Below, piece by piece: positions 16,293 through 23,953 of a stretch of 64,000 bases of DNA. The notes below the pieces were generated by a model. The model was not told where the DNA came from. It was given only the letters and a program-made list of their open reading frames with translations, and did not search any database. Source of the DNA: Yimella lutea (GTDB taxonomy: Bacteria; Actinomycetota; Actinomycetes; Actinomycetales; Dermatophilaceae); contig NZ_VFMO01000001.1 of assembly GCF_006715095.1 (NCBI RefSeq), positions 620,001 through 684,000 on the forward strand. Direction: 5' to 3'. Each line of letters starts with the position of its first letter. Position 1 is the first letter of the stretch. Both the position numbers and the translations under genes were made by a program.

Positions 16293-16767
16293 GACGTCGG
16301 ACGACGGCCGCTACATCATCGTCGACGGACGGCGGTGGCGGGCGACCGATCCGTCGATCCCGCAGAAGCTGAAGGCCGAACTGGTCGCCGAACTGATGCG
16401 GGCTCGACGATTGGTCAGGACGCGCGGGGACGAGGTGCGCCCGTTCGTCCAGGACGCCAAGGTGGCCCTCGGTGAGCGCGGCGAACCGTGGTGGGAGCAG
16501 GCGAGCGACGATGGCGTCCGCGAGCGCTTGGCGGCGTCGATGCGCGTCCTACTTCGGCATCGTGACGGAAAGACGATCTGCCCCAGCGATGCGGCCCGGG
16601 TCGCCGGTGGTGACGACTGGCGTGAGTTGATGCCGGTGGCCCGCGAGGTCGCCGGCACGCTCGCGTCCGAGGAGGTCGTCGTGATCCAGCAGCGCGGTGA
16701 GCCGGTCGACCTCGATGCGGCCAAGGGACCGATCCGGTTGGCCGCAGGGCCTGAGTTGAAGCGCTGA
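16279..16767 (+). CDS. DUF3253-type protein
   Basis: About 162 residues, beginning near TTG 16279 inside the last codons of bkdC. The part DDGRYIIVDGRRWRATDPSI and the following GEPWWEQ belong to a small N-terminal motif often fused to DUF3253; the rest (ICPSDAARVAGGDDWRELMP, then a winged-helix-like end VVVIQQRGEPVDLDAAKGPI) is DUF3253. This domain looks like a compact winged helix, but no biochemical role is established. The overlap with bkdC suggests co-transcription. The start codon is weakly supported. Confidence 0.7.
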   Translation: MSGAETSDDGRYIIVDGRRWRATDPSIPQKLKAELVAELMRARRLVRTRGDEVRPFVQDAKVALGERGEPWWEQASDDGVRERLAASMRVLLRHRDGKTICPSDAARVAGGDDWRELMPVAREVAGTLASEEVVVIQQRGEPVDLDAAKGPIRLAAGPELKR

Positions 16768-16803
16768 TCGACGGTGCCGTTCGGTTTGGTTCGTGCTGGC
16801 GTC

Positions 16804-16862
16804 ACGTGGTCTCGATTGCGGCACTCACTCGCCCAGCGGCTCGCACCTACTCGACCAGCGTG
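16804..16862. repeat. Dispersed ~52-bp repeat, copy 2
   Basis: Runs from cgtggtctcgattgcggcac to cacctactcgaccagcgtg and is the reverse complement of the copy at 5368-5419, with a few substitutions and a short insertion. The rest of the gap to the MerR gene (16863-17034) holds no supported gene. Confidence 0.7.
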
Positions 16863-17040
16863 ATGCTCGGGCACATGCAGGAAGCCGGTCAGCCCGAGAA
16901 CGCGCGGCGGGCGACGTGATCCTGGCCGTCTGTCCCAAGCAAGCCTGACGCCGGCGCGTGAGGCGATGACGGACGTGGTCGTCGACTTCTTGGCGCTCAC
17001 CGGCTGATTCCCGTCGGCGAGAGGCGCCGTGGTGTTGACT

Positions 17041-17055
17041 CTGACACGGTGTCAG
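17041..17055. promoter_or_regulatory. MerR-type operator
   Basis: A perfect dyad, CTGACAC-G-GTGTCAG, follows directly after a -35-like TTGACT (17035-17040). A dyad lying between a -35 and an overspaced -10 is the normal MerR-family arrangement and predicts autoregulation of the gene at 17076. Confidence 0.75.
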
Positions 17056-17075
17056 ACGGTCGAGTGGGTGGCGTC

Positions 17076-17858
17076 ATGTTGAGTATCGGAGATTTCGCAC
17101 GGCTCGCCGGGGTGTCGGTCCGGATGCTGAGGCACTACGACCGCCTCGGTCTGGTGTCCGCGGCTCGCGTCGACCCACACACGGGTTACCGCTTCTACGA
17201 GCCCAGGCAACTGCAACGCGTCCACGCCCTCATCGGCTTGAAGGACCTCGGGTTCACGCTCGAGCAGATCGGACCGATGTTGGCGGGGCAGATCGACACC
17301 GAGACCTTCCGCGAGCTCCTCGACCGACGTCGGGCAGCTTTGCGCGAACAGATCGATGCCGATCACCGGCGCCTCGCCGACGTCGAGCGACATCTGCGTC
17401 TGATGGAAGGAAACACCGTCATGGAGTTCATCGAGAAGTCATTGCCCGCACTGGAACTGAGCCAACGGACGGCGACGGTCGCCGATCGGAGCCAGATCGG
17501 GCCGGTCATCGGTCCGATGTTCGAGGAGTTGGTTGCCGCACAGATCGAAGCCGGGGGGCAGCCGGCACACCCCGCGTACGCCTGGTATCGGGCGGACGGT
17601 GAGCGGCTCGATTTCGGTGCTGGGTTCGACACCGAGATCGACGGGTTCGAGACCGGTGAACTCGACGCTGTCGAGCGGGCGGTGACCGTGACGTACGTCG
17701 GCCCGATGAGTGGCATCGGTGACGCGTGGGCCGAACTCGGCACCCACGTCGCGTCGCTCGGTCTCGAGCCGTACGGCCCGTGTCGCGAGGTGTACCTCGA
17801 CACCAACGGCCCGCAGGAGAAGTGGGTGACCGAGTTGCATCAGCCGGTGCGCGGCTGA
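17076..17858 (+). CDS. MerR-family regulator with GyrI-like effector domain
   Basis: A 260-residue transcription regulator. Residues 1-70 are a MerR winged helix (MLSIGDFARLAGVSVRMLRH, HTGYRFYEPRQLQRV), followed by a dimerisation helix (about 75-120) and a C-terminal GyrI-like small-molecule domain of the BmrR type (about 130-260). Such proteins usually sense amphipathic or cationic compounds and activate a transporter. No obvious target gene adjoins. The ATG at 17076 is preferred because the upstream in-frame GTG (17049) lies within the operator dyad. Confidence 0.88.
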   Translation: MLSIGDFARLAGVSVRMLRHYDRLGLVSAARVDPHTGYRFYEPRQLQRVHALIGLKDLGFTLEQIGPMLAGQIDTETFRELLDRRRAALREQIDADHRRLADVERHLRLMEGNTVMEFIEKSLPALELSQRTATVADRSQIGPVIGPMFEELVAAQIEAGGQPAHPAYAWYRADGERLDFGAGFDTEIDGFETGELDAVERAVTVTYVGPMSGIGDAWAELGTHVASLGLEPYGPCREVYLDTNGPQEKWVTELHQPVRG

Positions 17859-17866
17859 GTGGTCTC

Positions 17867-17906
17867 TCGCGTCGGGCGCGGGTTCGCGAACTCGCGCCCG
17901 ACGCGA
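17867..17906. terminator. Near-perfect 40-bp palindrome after MerR gene
   Basis: The arms tcgcgtcgggcgcg and cgcgcccgacgcga flank a further gttcgcgaac dyad. It starts 8 nt after the MerR stop and may act as a terminator, although no U-tract follows. Confidence 0.65.
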
Positions 17907-17981
17907 CGTGCCGCGCGGACCACAAGCGACCGTCCGCCCGATCGACGGCCGACGTCCGCCGGTTCGGGCAAGCTTGACCAC

Positions 17982-18161
17982 ATGAACGAACTGCGACTGC
18001 GCACCGTCCTCGAACCCGCGGGGCCGGCCGGAGCCATCGTGCTCACCGATGAGCAGGTGGAACAGCTCGGCGCCGGCAAGCGCGCGCCCATTCGAGTGAC
18101 GATCGGCGAGGTGACCCGGCCCTTGCGGCTCGCACGGATGGGTGGTCGAAATGCTGCGTGA
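17982..18161 (+). pseudogene. Truncated DUF1905 protein
   Basis: Only 59 residues: MNELRLRTVLEPAGPAGAIV, then LGAGKRAPIRVTIG, match the first half of the DUF1905 beta-barrel, and the frame stops right after the conserved MGGR. Intact members continue with PVSAE...AGVAAGDEV and often a YdeI-like tail. That part is absent here, so it is probably a 3'-deleted remnant; a functional short form is less likely. Confidence 0.6.
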
Positions 18162-18190
18162 GGGAAAGACCCGTAGCTGACCGGTCGGAC

Positions 18191-18196
18191 TACCGT
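18191..18196 (+). promoter_or_regulatory. Leaderless -10 element of araC-type gene
   Basis: TACCGT ends 7 nt before the ATG at 18204; no Shine-Dalgarno. Confidence 0.45.
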
Positions 18197-18203
18197 CGTC
18201 GAC

Positions 18204-19028
18204 ATGCCGTCGTACCCGTGGCGTGTGCCGCCGGAGTTGTCGCAGTTCGTCGAGTCCGTCGAGGGATTCGACTACCGGCTCGACCGCGACGCCGTGCACC
18301 ACGGGCTGCCCTCGACGACCCTCACCGTGATCATCCAGTTCGACGAAGCGCTGGATTGCGGTTGGGTGGGTGATGCCGCCTCCGATCGTTTCTGGGTGTT
18401 GGCGGCCGGACTGCACCAGCGTCCGGCCCTGATCCGCACGCACGGCCGGCAGTGCGGCATCCAGCTGGCGCTCACTCCCTTCGGCGCGCGTGCGCTGCAC
18501 GGCATGCCGGCGGCGGAACTTGCGGGCGGTCTGGTCCATGCGGACGACGACCTTCCGGCGTTCCCGGCGTCGTTGCACGAGCGGCTCGGTCCACTCACCT
18601 GGCCCGAACGGTTCACGGTGCTCGAACGCCACCTGTTCGCCCGGCTCGCTGCGGCGGACTGCGAACCTGCGTGCCCCGAGGTGCGCGAGGGGTGGCGACT
18701 GATCATCGCGTCCGGGGGACGGATGCCGATCGAGCGGGTGGCCGACCGTGTCGGGTGGTCGCGACGACACCTGCTCAACCAGTTCCGCAGCGAGTTCGGA
18801 CTGACTCCCAAACAGGTCGCACGACTGGCGCGATTCGAGCGGGCGCACCGCTTGGCCGAAGGCGGCACCGCGCTTGTCGACGCGGCGTACGCCGCCGGCT
18901 ACGCCGACCAGGCGCACCTCAACCGGGAATGGCGCCGCCTCGCCAGCCGCACGCCCACGGCGACCCTGGCTGAGTTCCCAAAGGTTCAATCCGAGCCGAT
19001 GCGTTCCGGGAAAGAATCACGAACATGA
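18204..19028 (+). CDS. AraC-family regulator
   Basis: A 274-residue regulator. The N-terminal half (to about 150) is the DUF6597/AraC sensor type, with FDEALDCGWVG and GRQCGIQLALTPFGARAL. The C-terminal half is a double helix-turn-helix (MPIERVADRVGWSRRHLLNQ, then GLTPKQVARLARFERAHRLA and AAYAAGYADQAHLNREWRRL). The last codons overlap the downstream VOC gene as ATGA, so the two form a unit and the VOC protein is its likely target or partner. Confidence 0.9.
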   Translation: MPSYPWRVPPELSQFVESVEGFDYRLDRDAVHHGLPSTTLTVIIQFDEALDCGWVGDAASDRFWVLAAGLHQRPALIRTHGRQCGIQLALTPFGARALHGMPAAELAGGLVHADDDLPAFPASLHERLGPLTWPERFTVLERHLFARLAAADCEPACPEVREGWRLIIASGGRMPIERVADRVGWSRRHLLNQFRSEFGLTPKQVARLARFERAHRLAEGGTALVDAAYAAGYADQAHLNREWRRLASRTPTATLAEFPKVQSEPMRSGKESRT

Positions 19029-19417
19029 CCAGACCACAACTGTATTCCTGCCTCCGCTACGCCGACGCCGGCGCTGCGATCGAGTTCCTGACCGCGCTCG
19101 GCTTCACCGAGCGCCTCGTAGTGCACGACGACGCCGACCCGAAGGTCGTCCATCACGCCCAGTTCGCCTGGCGCGACAACGGCGGCATCATGTTCGGCAC
19201 CGATCGCCCGGACGGCATCGGACCCAGGCCGGGCACCGCCTGCGTCAACCTCGTCGTCGAGTCCGACGATCAGGTCGACGCGACGCTGGCCCGCGCCTTG
19301 GCCGCGGGTGCGCGACAACTCGACGAAGTGCACGAGCCGCCGTACGGCGGTCGGTCGGTGGCCGTCGCCGATCACGAGGGCAACATCTGGAACATCGACT
19401 CCTACCCCGGCGCATGA
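19025..19417 (+). CDS. VOC (glyoxalase/bleomycin-resistance) family protein
   Basis: A 130-residue vicinal-oxygen-chelate protein with two beta-alpha-beta-beta-beta units (LYSCLRYADAGAAIEFLTAL and the second ending VAVADHEGNIWNIDSY). The order resembles PhnB/YdfO-type or glyoxalase-like proteins. The substrate is not visible. Translationally coupled to the AraC gene upstream; such pairs are common in actinobacteria. The 3' end overlaps that of fetB by 16 bp. Confidence 0.85.
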   Translation: MTRPQLYSCLRYADAGAAIEFLTALGFTERLVVHDDADPKVVHHAQFAWRDNGGIMFGTDRPDGIGPRPGTACVNLVVESDDQVDATLARALAAGARQLDEVHEPPYGGRSVAVADHEGNIWNIDSYPGA

Positions 19418-20196
19418 GTCGCCGCCACCGCGGGGGACGGTCGGAACAACGAACGCAGATCGTCGCGCAGGAGCCGGCCGCGGATGATGAGTTCGTATTG
19501 CGCGAGCGCCGTGCAGCTCTGCGCGCACAACACCCCGAGCAGCACGACCACCTGCGCCATCGTGGCGTCCATCGGGGACCCGCCGCCGAGCATCACGCCC
19601 AGGAAGGCTCCGGGCAGGGTGACGATGCCGGCGGTCTTCACGCTGTCGATGCCGGGGATCAGCGACTCTTTGATCCGCGGGTGGAGCACCTGCGCGGCCG
19701 CGGTCTGCGCGGGCAGGCCGAGCGCGAGGTAGCCCTCGAAGATCTCGTGCTGCTCCTCGAGCGCGCGGAAGGAATTGCGGCCGCCGAGGGTGTGCACCGA
19801 CATGATGTTGTTCATCACGACGCCGGCGATCGGGATGAGCGCGACCCCCTTGAACGGGATGGTGCCGGAGAACACCGTCACCGCGAGCACCGGCAGCAGC
19901 CCGGCGCCCATCGCGAGCGCGGCCATCGGCGCCTGGCGCCGACTGACGCCGACGCGCCCGACACTGGTCAGCACCGCCATCGTGAACATCGCCACGATGA
20001 CCAGCAGCGTTGCCCACAGGTGCGAGATCGCGAACACGATGAGCAGCGCAACCACGACCAACTGGACGACCGAACGCAGCCCGGCGATCGCGATCGAAGG
20101 GGCGAGCCCGGTGCCGGCCCGCCATTCCAGGAGCACGGGGATTGCCAGCAGCAGCACGCAGCACGCGACGAGCGAGATGCCCCAGGTGATGACCAC
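19402..20196 (-). CDS. fetB: FetB/YbbM-type ABC permease
   Basis: A 264-residue UPF0014-family membrane protein with about seven hydrophobic segments. Diagnostic stretches are GLRSVVQLVVVALLIVFAIS, IPIAGVVMNNIMSVHTLGGR, and LIPGIDSVKTAGIVTLPGAF followed by MLGGGSP. In E. coli the partner FetA is the ATPase, and the pair exports iron or helps oxidative-stress resistance. No fetA lies next to it here, so an ATPase must be supplied from elsewhere. GTG start; TAAAGT ends 6 nt upstream. Confidence 0.85.
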   Translation of the reverse strand: MVITWGISLVACCVLLLAIPVLLEWRAGTGLAPSIAIAGLRSVVQLVVVALLIVFAISHLWATLLVIVAMFTMAVLTSVGRVGVSRRQAPMAALAMGAGLLPVLAVTVFSGTIPFKGVALIPIAGVVMNNIMSVHTLGGRNSFRALEEQHEIFEGYLALGLPAQTAAAQVLHPRIKESLIPGIDSVKTAGIVTLPGAFLGVMLGGGSPMDATMAQVVVLLGVLCAQSCTALAQYELIIRGRLLRDDLRSLFRPSPAVAATHAPG

Positions 20197-20202
20197 GGGT
20201 CG

Positions 20203-20208
20203 ACTTTA
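20203..20208 (-). promoter_or_regulatory. Leaderless -10 element of fetB
   Basis: TAAAGT on the minus strand ends 6 nt before the GTG start of fetB; no Shine-Dalgarno. Confidence 0.45.
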
Positions 20209-20303
20209 GGTGGGATCGCCGACATCGACCTGGGAGGGTTTCGGTTTTGGCGCGGATCCTGAGGCCGCTGTGCTCGCGGCGAATCCGGCTCAACCACCGG
20301 GCG

Positions 20304-20881
20304 CTACCTGACCGGCGGGATCTGTGACCTCGGCGCCCACTCCCGCTCGAGCAGCGCGTACTCCAGCATCGTCGCCCAGCCGCCCTTGAACCAGATGCTC
20401 TCCACCGTGCGGGCCTCACGGCGGAAACCGAGCCGCTCGACGTCGCGCACTGACGCCTCGTTCAACTCGTTGATGCGCGCGACTATGCGGTGCAGCCCGA
20501 GCCCACCGAACCCGAGGTCGAGCAGGGCCGCGACGGCCTCACCGGCGTACCCGCGTCCGCGGACACCGGGGTGGAAGATGTAGCCGACCTCGCCCGATCG
20601 GTCCTTCTCGCTGTGCCAGAAGAGCACGACGTCGCCGACCAGGCGACCGGTGGCGGTCTCCTCGACGCCGAGGCTCACATCGTCGCCCGGTGCGTCGAAA
20701 ACGCTTCGGCCCAGGCCGATCCGATACGCCGCTCGACACCATCCCGGTCGAGGACGTCGTACGGCACGTACTGCACGACGTCCGGATCGGACTTGTACTA
20801 CAGCATCGCGTCGGTGTCGGCCGACGTGATCGGACGCAGCGCCAGGCACTCGGTGCGGATCGGATAGTGGGGGTGCAACAC
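20304..20881 (-). pseudogene. GNAT acetyltransferase (RimJ-like) with stop and frameshift
   Basis: From GTG 20881 the frame reads VLHPHYPIRTECLALRPITS...DAML and then meets TAG (20800-20798) before YKSDPDVVQYVPYD, the expected RimJ/RimL start. A second lesion near 20690-20705 moves the frame to DAPGDDVSLGVEE, which continues as a normal GNAT core (SGEVGYIFHPGVRGRGYAGE, the acetyl-CoA loop, and VRDVERLGFRREA). Two independent lesions make it a pseudogene unless sequence errors are involved. The product would have been about 190 residues. Confidence 0.8.
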
Positions 20882-20908
20882 CCCTCGATCGTAGGAGCGG
20901 GCACGACG

Positions 20909-20945
20909 AACCGGGCCCCTCCCCGCAGTGGGGGGAGGCCCGGTT
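20909..20945 (-). terminator. Hairpin terminator of MFS gene
   Basis: aaccgggcccctcccc pairs with gggggaggcccggtt around a 6-nt loop, 18 bp after the stop of the DHA2 exporter gene. Confidence 0.8.
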
Positions 20946-20962
20946 GTGGTGCGAAGCGTGGC

Positions 20963-22837
20963 TCAGTCGGCCAGGTGCTTCGGCGTGGTGTGACTCGGCG
21001 CTTCGACCTCGACGTCGCCGGACGCGGCGTGCTTGGCCGCCGTGTCGGCATCGTCTTCGATCGTGCTGTCGGTGGCGTCGATGTCACAGGCCGCAGCGTT
21101 GACGGCCGGAGGCGTGCCCGCCGGCGCGGTGCCCGGCTCGAGACCGGCGAAGTTGTCGCCCGCCTCGTCGGCCGAGGACGCGCCGCCTTCGGCAGCCTGC
21201 TGGCGCATCGCTGCCGACGCGGACTGCGAGCGAAGTTCCACCTTCGGCATCAGCAGGGTGACCAGGAACCCGACCAGCATGACGGAAGCCGCCGCGATGA
21301 AGATCTGCGAGATCGAATCGGAGAAGCCGACCTTGAACGGGTGGGCGACGACGTCCGACATCTTGCTGATGATCGATGAGTCGTCCTGAACCCTGGCCAT
21401 GATCGAGGTGTCGCCCTTGAGGACGCCGGCGTTGTACGGGTTCTGCAGCAGGGACGGGTCGGCCTTCGCGGCTTGTTGAATGGCGGGCAGCTCGGCCTTG
21501 AAAGCCGAGGAGATCTTCTCGCCGACGGTGCTGAACAGGATCGACAGGAAGATCGCGACACCGAGGGTTCCACCGAGCTGACGGAAGAACGTCGCGGCCG
21601 AGGTCGCCACACCGATCTCCTGCGGCGGCACGGCGTTCTGCACGATCAGCGTCAGCGGCTGCATGCAGTTACCGATACCGATGCCGAGCAGGAACATGAA
21701 CGCCATGACGACAGCGAGGTTGGTGCCGGCGTCGATCGTCCACAGCAGCACCATCGCCAACGTCGCGATCGCGGTACCGATGATCGGGAACGGTCGGATG
21801 ATCCCGGTGCGGGAGGTGATGATGCCGGACGTCATCGCCATGCTCATCATGCCGACGACCATCGGCAGCATCATCAGACCCGACATCATCGGGGACGCTC
21901 CGTGCACGATCTGCATGTACAGGGGCAGCACCATCATCGCACCGAACATCGCCAGACCGACGATGACGGATGCCACGACCGTGACGCTGACGGCCCTGAT
22001 TCGGAAGATCCGCAGCGGGATCAGCGCGTCGTCGCCCATCGACCGCTCGATGAAGCAGAACGCGATGACGCCGACGGCACCGATCGCGAAGGCGGCGAGC
22101 GCCTTGCCTGAGCCCCAGCCCCACTCGCGGCCCTGTTCGGCGACGGTGAGCAGCGGGACGAGCGCGACGACGAGCGCGGCGGCGCCCCACCAGTCGACGC
22201 GGGCCTCGCGGCGCACGTGGTGCAGGTGCAGGGTGCGCGAGACGACCAAGAGTGCGGCGATGCCGATCGGCACGTTGACCAGGAAGACCCAGCGCCATCC
22301 GGTGATGCCGGCGATCGAGCTGGTCTGTGCGAACAGTCCGCCGATGACCGGGCCGAGCACCGAGCTGGTGGCGAAGACTGCCATGAAGTAGCCGGTGTAC
22401 TTTGCGCGCTCACGCGGCGCCACGATGTCGCCGATGATCGCCAGGGCCAAGGTGAACAGGCCACCGGCGCCGACGCCCTGGATGGCACGGAACACGGCGA
22501 GCTGGGTCATCGAGTCGGCGAACGCACACGCGAATGAGCCGACGATGAAGACGCTGATTGCGAACAGGAACAGCTTCTTGCGGCCGTACAGGTCGCCGAG
22601 CTTGCCGTAGATCGGGGTCGCGATCGTCGAGGTGATGAGGTAGGCGGTGGTGACCCAGGCCTGCATCGACAGGCCGTGCAGTTCGTCACCGATGGTGCGG
22701 ATGGCGGTGGAGACGATGGTCTGGTCGAGGGCGGCGAGGAACATGCCCATGAGCAGGCCGGTGAGGATCCGCAGGATCTGACTGTGTGTGTAGTCGCCGT
22801 CGGACGTTGCCGTCGGCTTCGCGGCGGCGGTGGTCAT
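20963..22837 (-). CDS. DHA2-family (EmrB/QacA) multidrug MFS exporter
   Basis: A 624-residue proton-driven drug exporter with about 14 membrane helices. Diagnostic motifs are ALDQTIVSTAIRTIGDEL in helix 1 (motif D1) and GKLGDLYGRKKLFLF (motif A). A long extracellular loop (about residues 435-500) precedes the last helix, and a hydrophilic C-terminal tail of some 90 residues ends TPKHLAD. The ATG overlaps the marR stop (ATGA), so the pair is co-transcribed and MarR is the likely repressor. The drug cannot be predicted. Confidence 0.92.
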   Translation of the reverse strand: MTTAAAKPTATSDGDYTHSQILRILTGLLMGMFLAALDQTIVSTAIRTIGDELHGLSMQAWVTTAYLITSTIATPIYGKLGDLYGRKKLFLFAISVFIVGSFACAFADSMTQLAVFRAIQGVGAGGLFTLALAIIGDIVAPRERAKYTGYFMAVFATSSVLGPVIGGLFAQTSSIAGITGWRWVFLVNVPIGIAALLVVSRTLHLHHVRREARVDWWGAAALVVALVPLLTVAEQGREWGWGSGKALAAFAIGAVGVIAFCFIERSMGDDALIPLRIFRIRAVSVTVVASVIVGLAMFGAMMVLPLYMQIVHGASPMMSGLMMLPMVVGMMSMAMTSGIITSRTGIIRPFPIIGTAIATLAMVLLWTIDAGTNLAVVMAFMFLLGIGIGNCMQPLTLIVQNAVPPQEIGVATSAATFFRQLGGTLGVAIFLSILFSTVGEKISSAFKAELPAIQQAAKADPSLLQNPYNAGVLKGDTSIMARVQDDSSIISKMSDVVAHPFKVGFSDSISQIFIAAASVMLVGFLVTLLMPKVELRSQSASAAMRQQAAEGGASSADEAGDNFAGLEPGTAPAGTPPAVNAAACDIDATDSTIEDDADTAAKHAASGDVEVEAPSHTTPKHLAD

Positions 22838-23307
22838 GCGTCCTGCTTTCCGCAGTGGGTGTTGCGTCCGAGTTCGTGGGTGAGGGCTTGGTCGAACCGT
22901 CCGAGATACGCGGTGAAGTCGCGCACCTCGTCGCTGGTCCAGCCGGTGAGCATCGAGCGGAACCACTCGGCTCGGCGGGCGGCGAGTTCGTCGATGATCT
23001 GCTTGCCTTCGTCGGTCAGTCGCACCACCTGGGCGCGGCCGTCCTGCGGGTCGGCGACCTTCTCGGCGACACCGGCGGCCACCAGGTGACTGATCTGCCG
23101 GCTGACCGTCGAGATGTCCGAGTGCACGCAGGCGGCGATTGCCGAGACGCGCTGATCGCCCTGCTTGAGCGCGATGAGCACCGGGTAGGACGAGACGTCG
23201 ATGGCCGGGTGCAGCCGGGGGAGGTGGTTGCGCAACGCCGACAGCTTTTTGACGACGTGCACCAGATCGGTGGCGAGTTCGCCGGCGACCTTCGTGCTCA
23301 CGGACAT
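22834..23307 (-). CDS. MarR-family repressor
   Basis: A 157-residue winged-helix repressor beginning MSVSTKVAGELATDLV. The DNA-binding core is RVSAIAACVHSDISTVSRQI and the wing is VADPQDGRAQVVRLTDEGKQ. The ATG at 23307 is chosen; longer forms upstream run through the promoter. It shares an ATGA overlap with the exporter, and a dyad 15 nt upstream probably serves as its own operator, the usual MarR feedback circuit. Confidence 0.9.
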   Translation of the reverse strand: MSVSTKVAGELATDLVHVVKKLSALRNHLPRLHPAIDVSSYPVLIALKQGDQRVSAIAACVHSDISTVSRQISHLVAAGVAEKVADPQDGRAQVVRLTDEGKQIIDELAARRAEWFRSMLTGWTSDEVRDFTAYLGRFDQALTHELGRNTHCGKQDA

Positions 23308-23321
23308 GGACTTCCTCACAG

Positions 23322-23340
23322 GTTGTTTGCAGCAAGCAAC
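23322..23340. promoter_or_regulatory. Putative MarR operator
   Basis: gttgtttgc-a-gcaagcaac, a 9+9 bp dyad with one mismatch, lies directly before marR; another cttgtttgc half-site is about 30 bp further upstream. A weak -35/-10 pair (TTGTTT, 16 bp, TGTAAA on the minus strand) overlaps this region. Confidence 0.6.
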
Positions 23341-23466
23341 TTTACACATAGTAGATCGATGCAAACAAGTGGCGGGGTGAGACTCGACACGTGCCGATAC
23401 GGGAGGCCGGGTTGCCCCGACATGAAGCCTTGACCTAGGTTGCGTTACTCGATCGAAGGGCAGGGC

Positions 23467-23577
23467 ATGACCACGACGACCGACCCGCCCGCATCGCTCA
23501 CCGCCGCGGTGCGCGCGTTCGAGCTGAACACGGCGCTGTTCGATCAACTTCAAGGTCTGCTCGCCCGAACAAGCTGA
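23467..23577 (+). CDS. Possible 36-residue ORF
   Basis: ATG 23467 to TGA 23577 encodes MTTTTDPPASLTAAVRAFEL and a short helix-like end. A gaagggcaggg Shine-Dalgarno-like run precedes it, and it ends 4 nt before the next gene. Too short to identify; it may be a leader or chance ORF. Confidence 0.3.
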   Translation: MTTTTDPPASLTAAVRAFELNTALFDQLQGLLARTS

Positions 23578-23581
23578 CCGC

Positions 23582-23950
23582 GTGGACCGAATTCGTGACC
23601 TGCCGGGCGTATTCGCGTTCGTTGTGCTGTTCGTCGTGGTGTTCCTGCGTGCCGGCGGCACCTACCTGCTGGGTCGCGCCGCCATGCGGGCAGGACACGC
23701 CACGCGGTGGCGGGGCAAACTCAGTGGCCCACGGATGGCGCGCGCCAGGCAGTTGTCGTCGCGTTTCGGCGTGTTCGCGGTTCCGTTGTCGTTCTTGACC
23801 ATCGGCGTCCAGACCGCCGCGAACTTCTCGGCCGGTCTCACTCGGATGCCGGCGCGCAGGTACGTTCCGGCTCTGCTCGTCGGGTGCGTGATCTGGGCGG
23901 CGATCTACGCCGGTCTGTTCACCCTCTTGCTCGACCTGTCGGAGCGCTGA
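23582..23950 (+). CDS. Small VTT/DedA-like membrane protein
   Basis: A 122-residue protein with hydrophobic segments near 10-30 (FAFVVLFVVVFLRAGGTYLL) and 95-117 (VPALLVGCVIWAAIYAGLFT). The middle, RFGVFAVPLSFLTIGVQTAA followed by NFSAGLTRMPARRY, resembles the re-entrant motif of VTT/DedA membrane proteins in reduced form. GTG start. It converges with the gene at 23954. The function is unknown; DedA-like scramblase activity is only suggested. Confidence 0.6.
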   Translation: MDRIRDLPGVFAFVVLFVVVFLRAGGTYLLGRAAMRAGHATRWRGKLSGPRMARARQLSSRFGVFAVPLSFLTIGVQTAANFSAGLTRMPARRYVPALLVGCVIWAAIYAGLFTLLLDLSER

Positions 23951-23953
23951 ATC

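Noticed and set aside
16863-17034. Short coding remnant ending AREAMTDVVVDFLALTG before the MerR gene
   Set aside because: Too short and without a recognisable family; could be the end of a lost hydrolase but the evidence is too thin.
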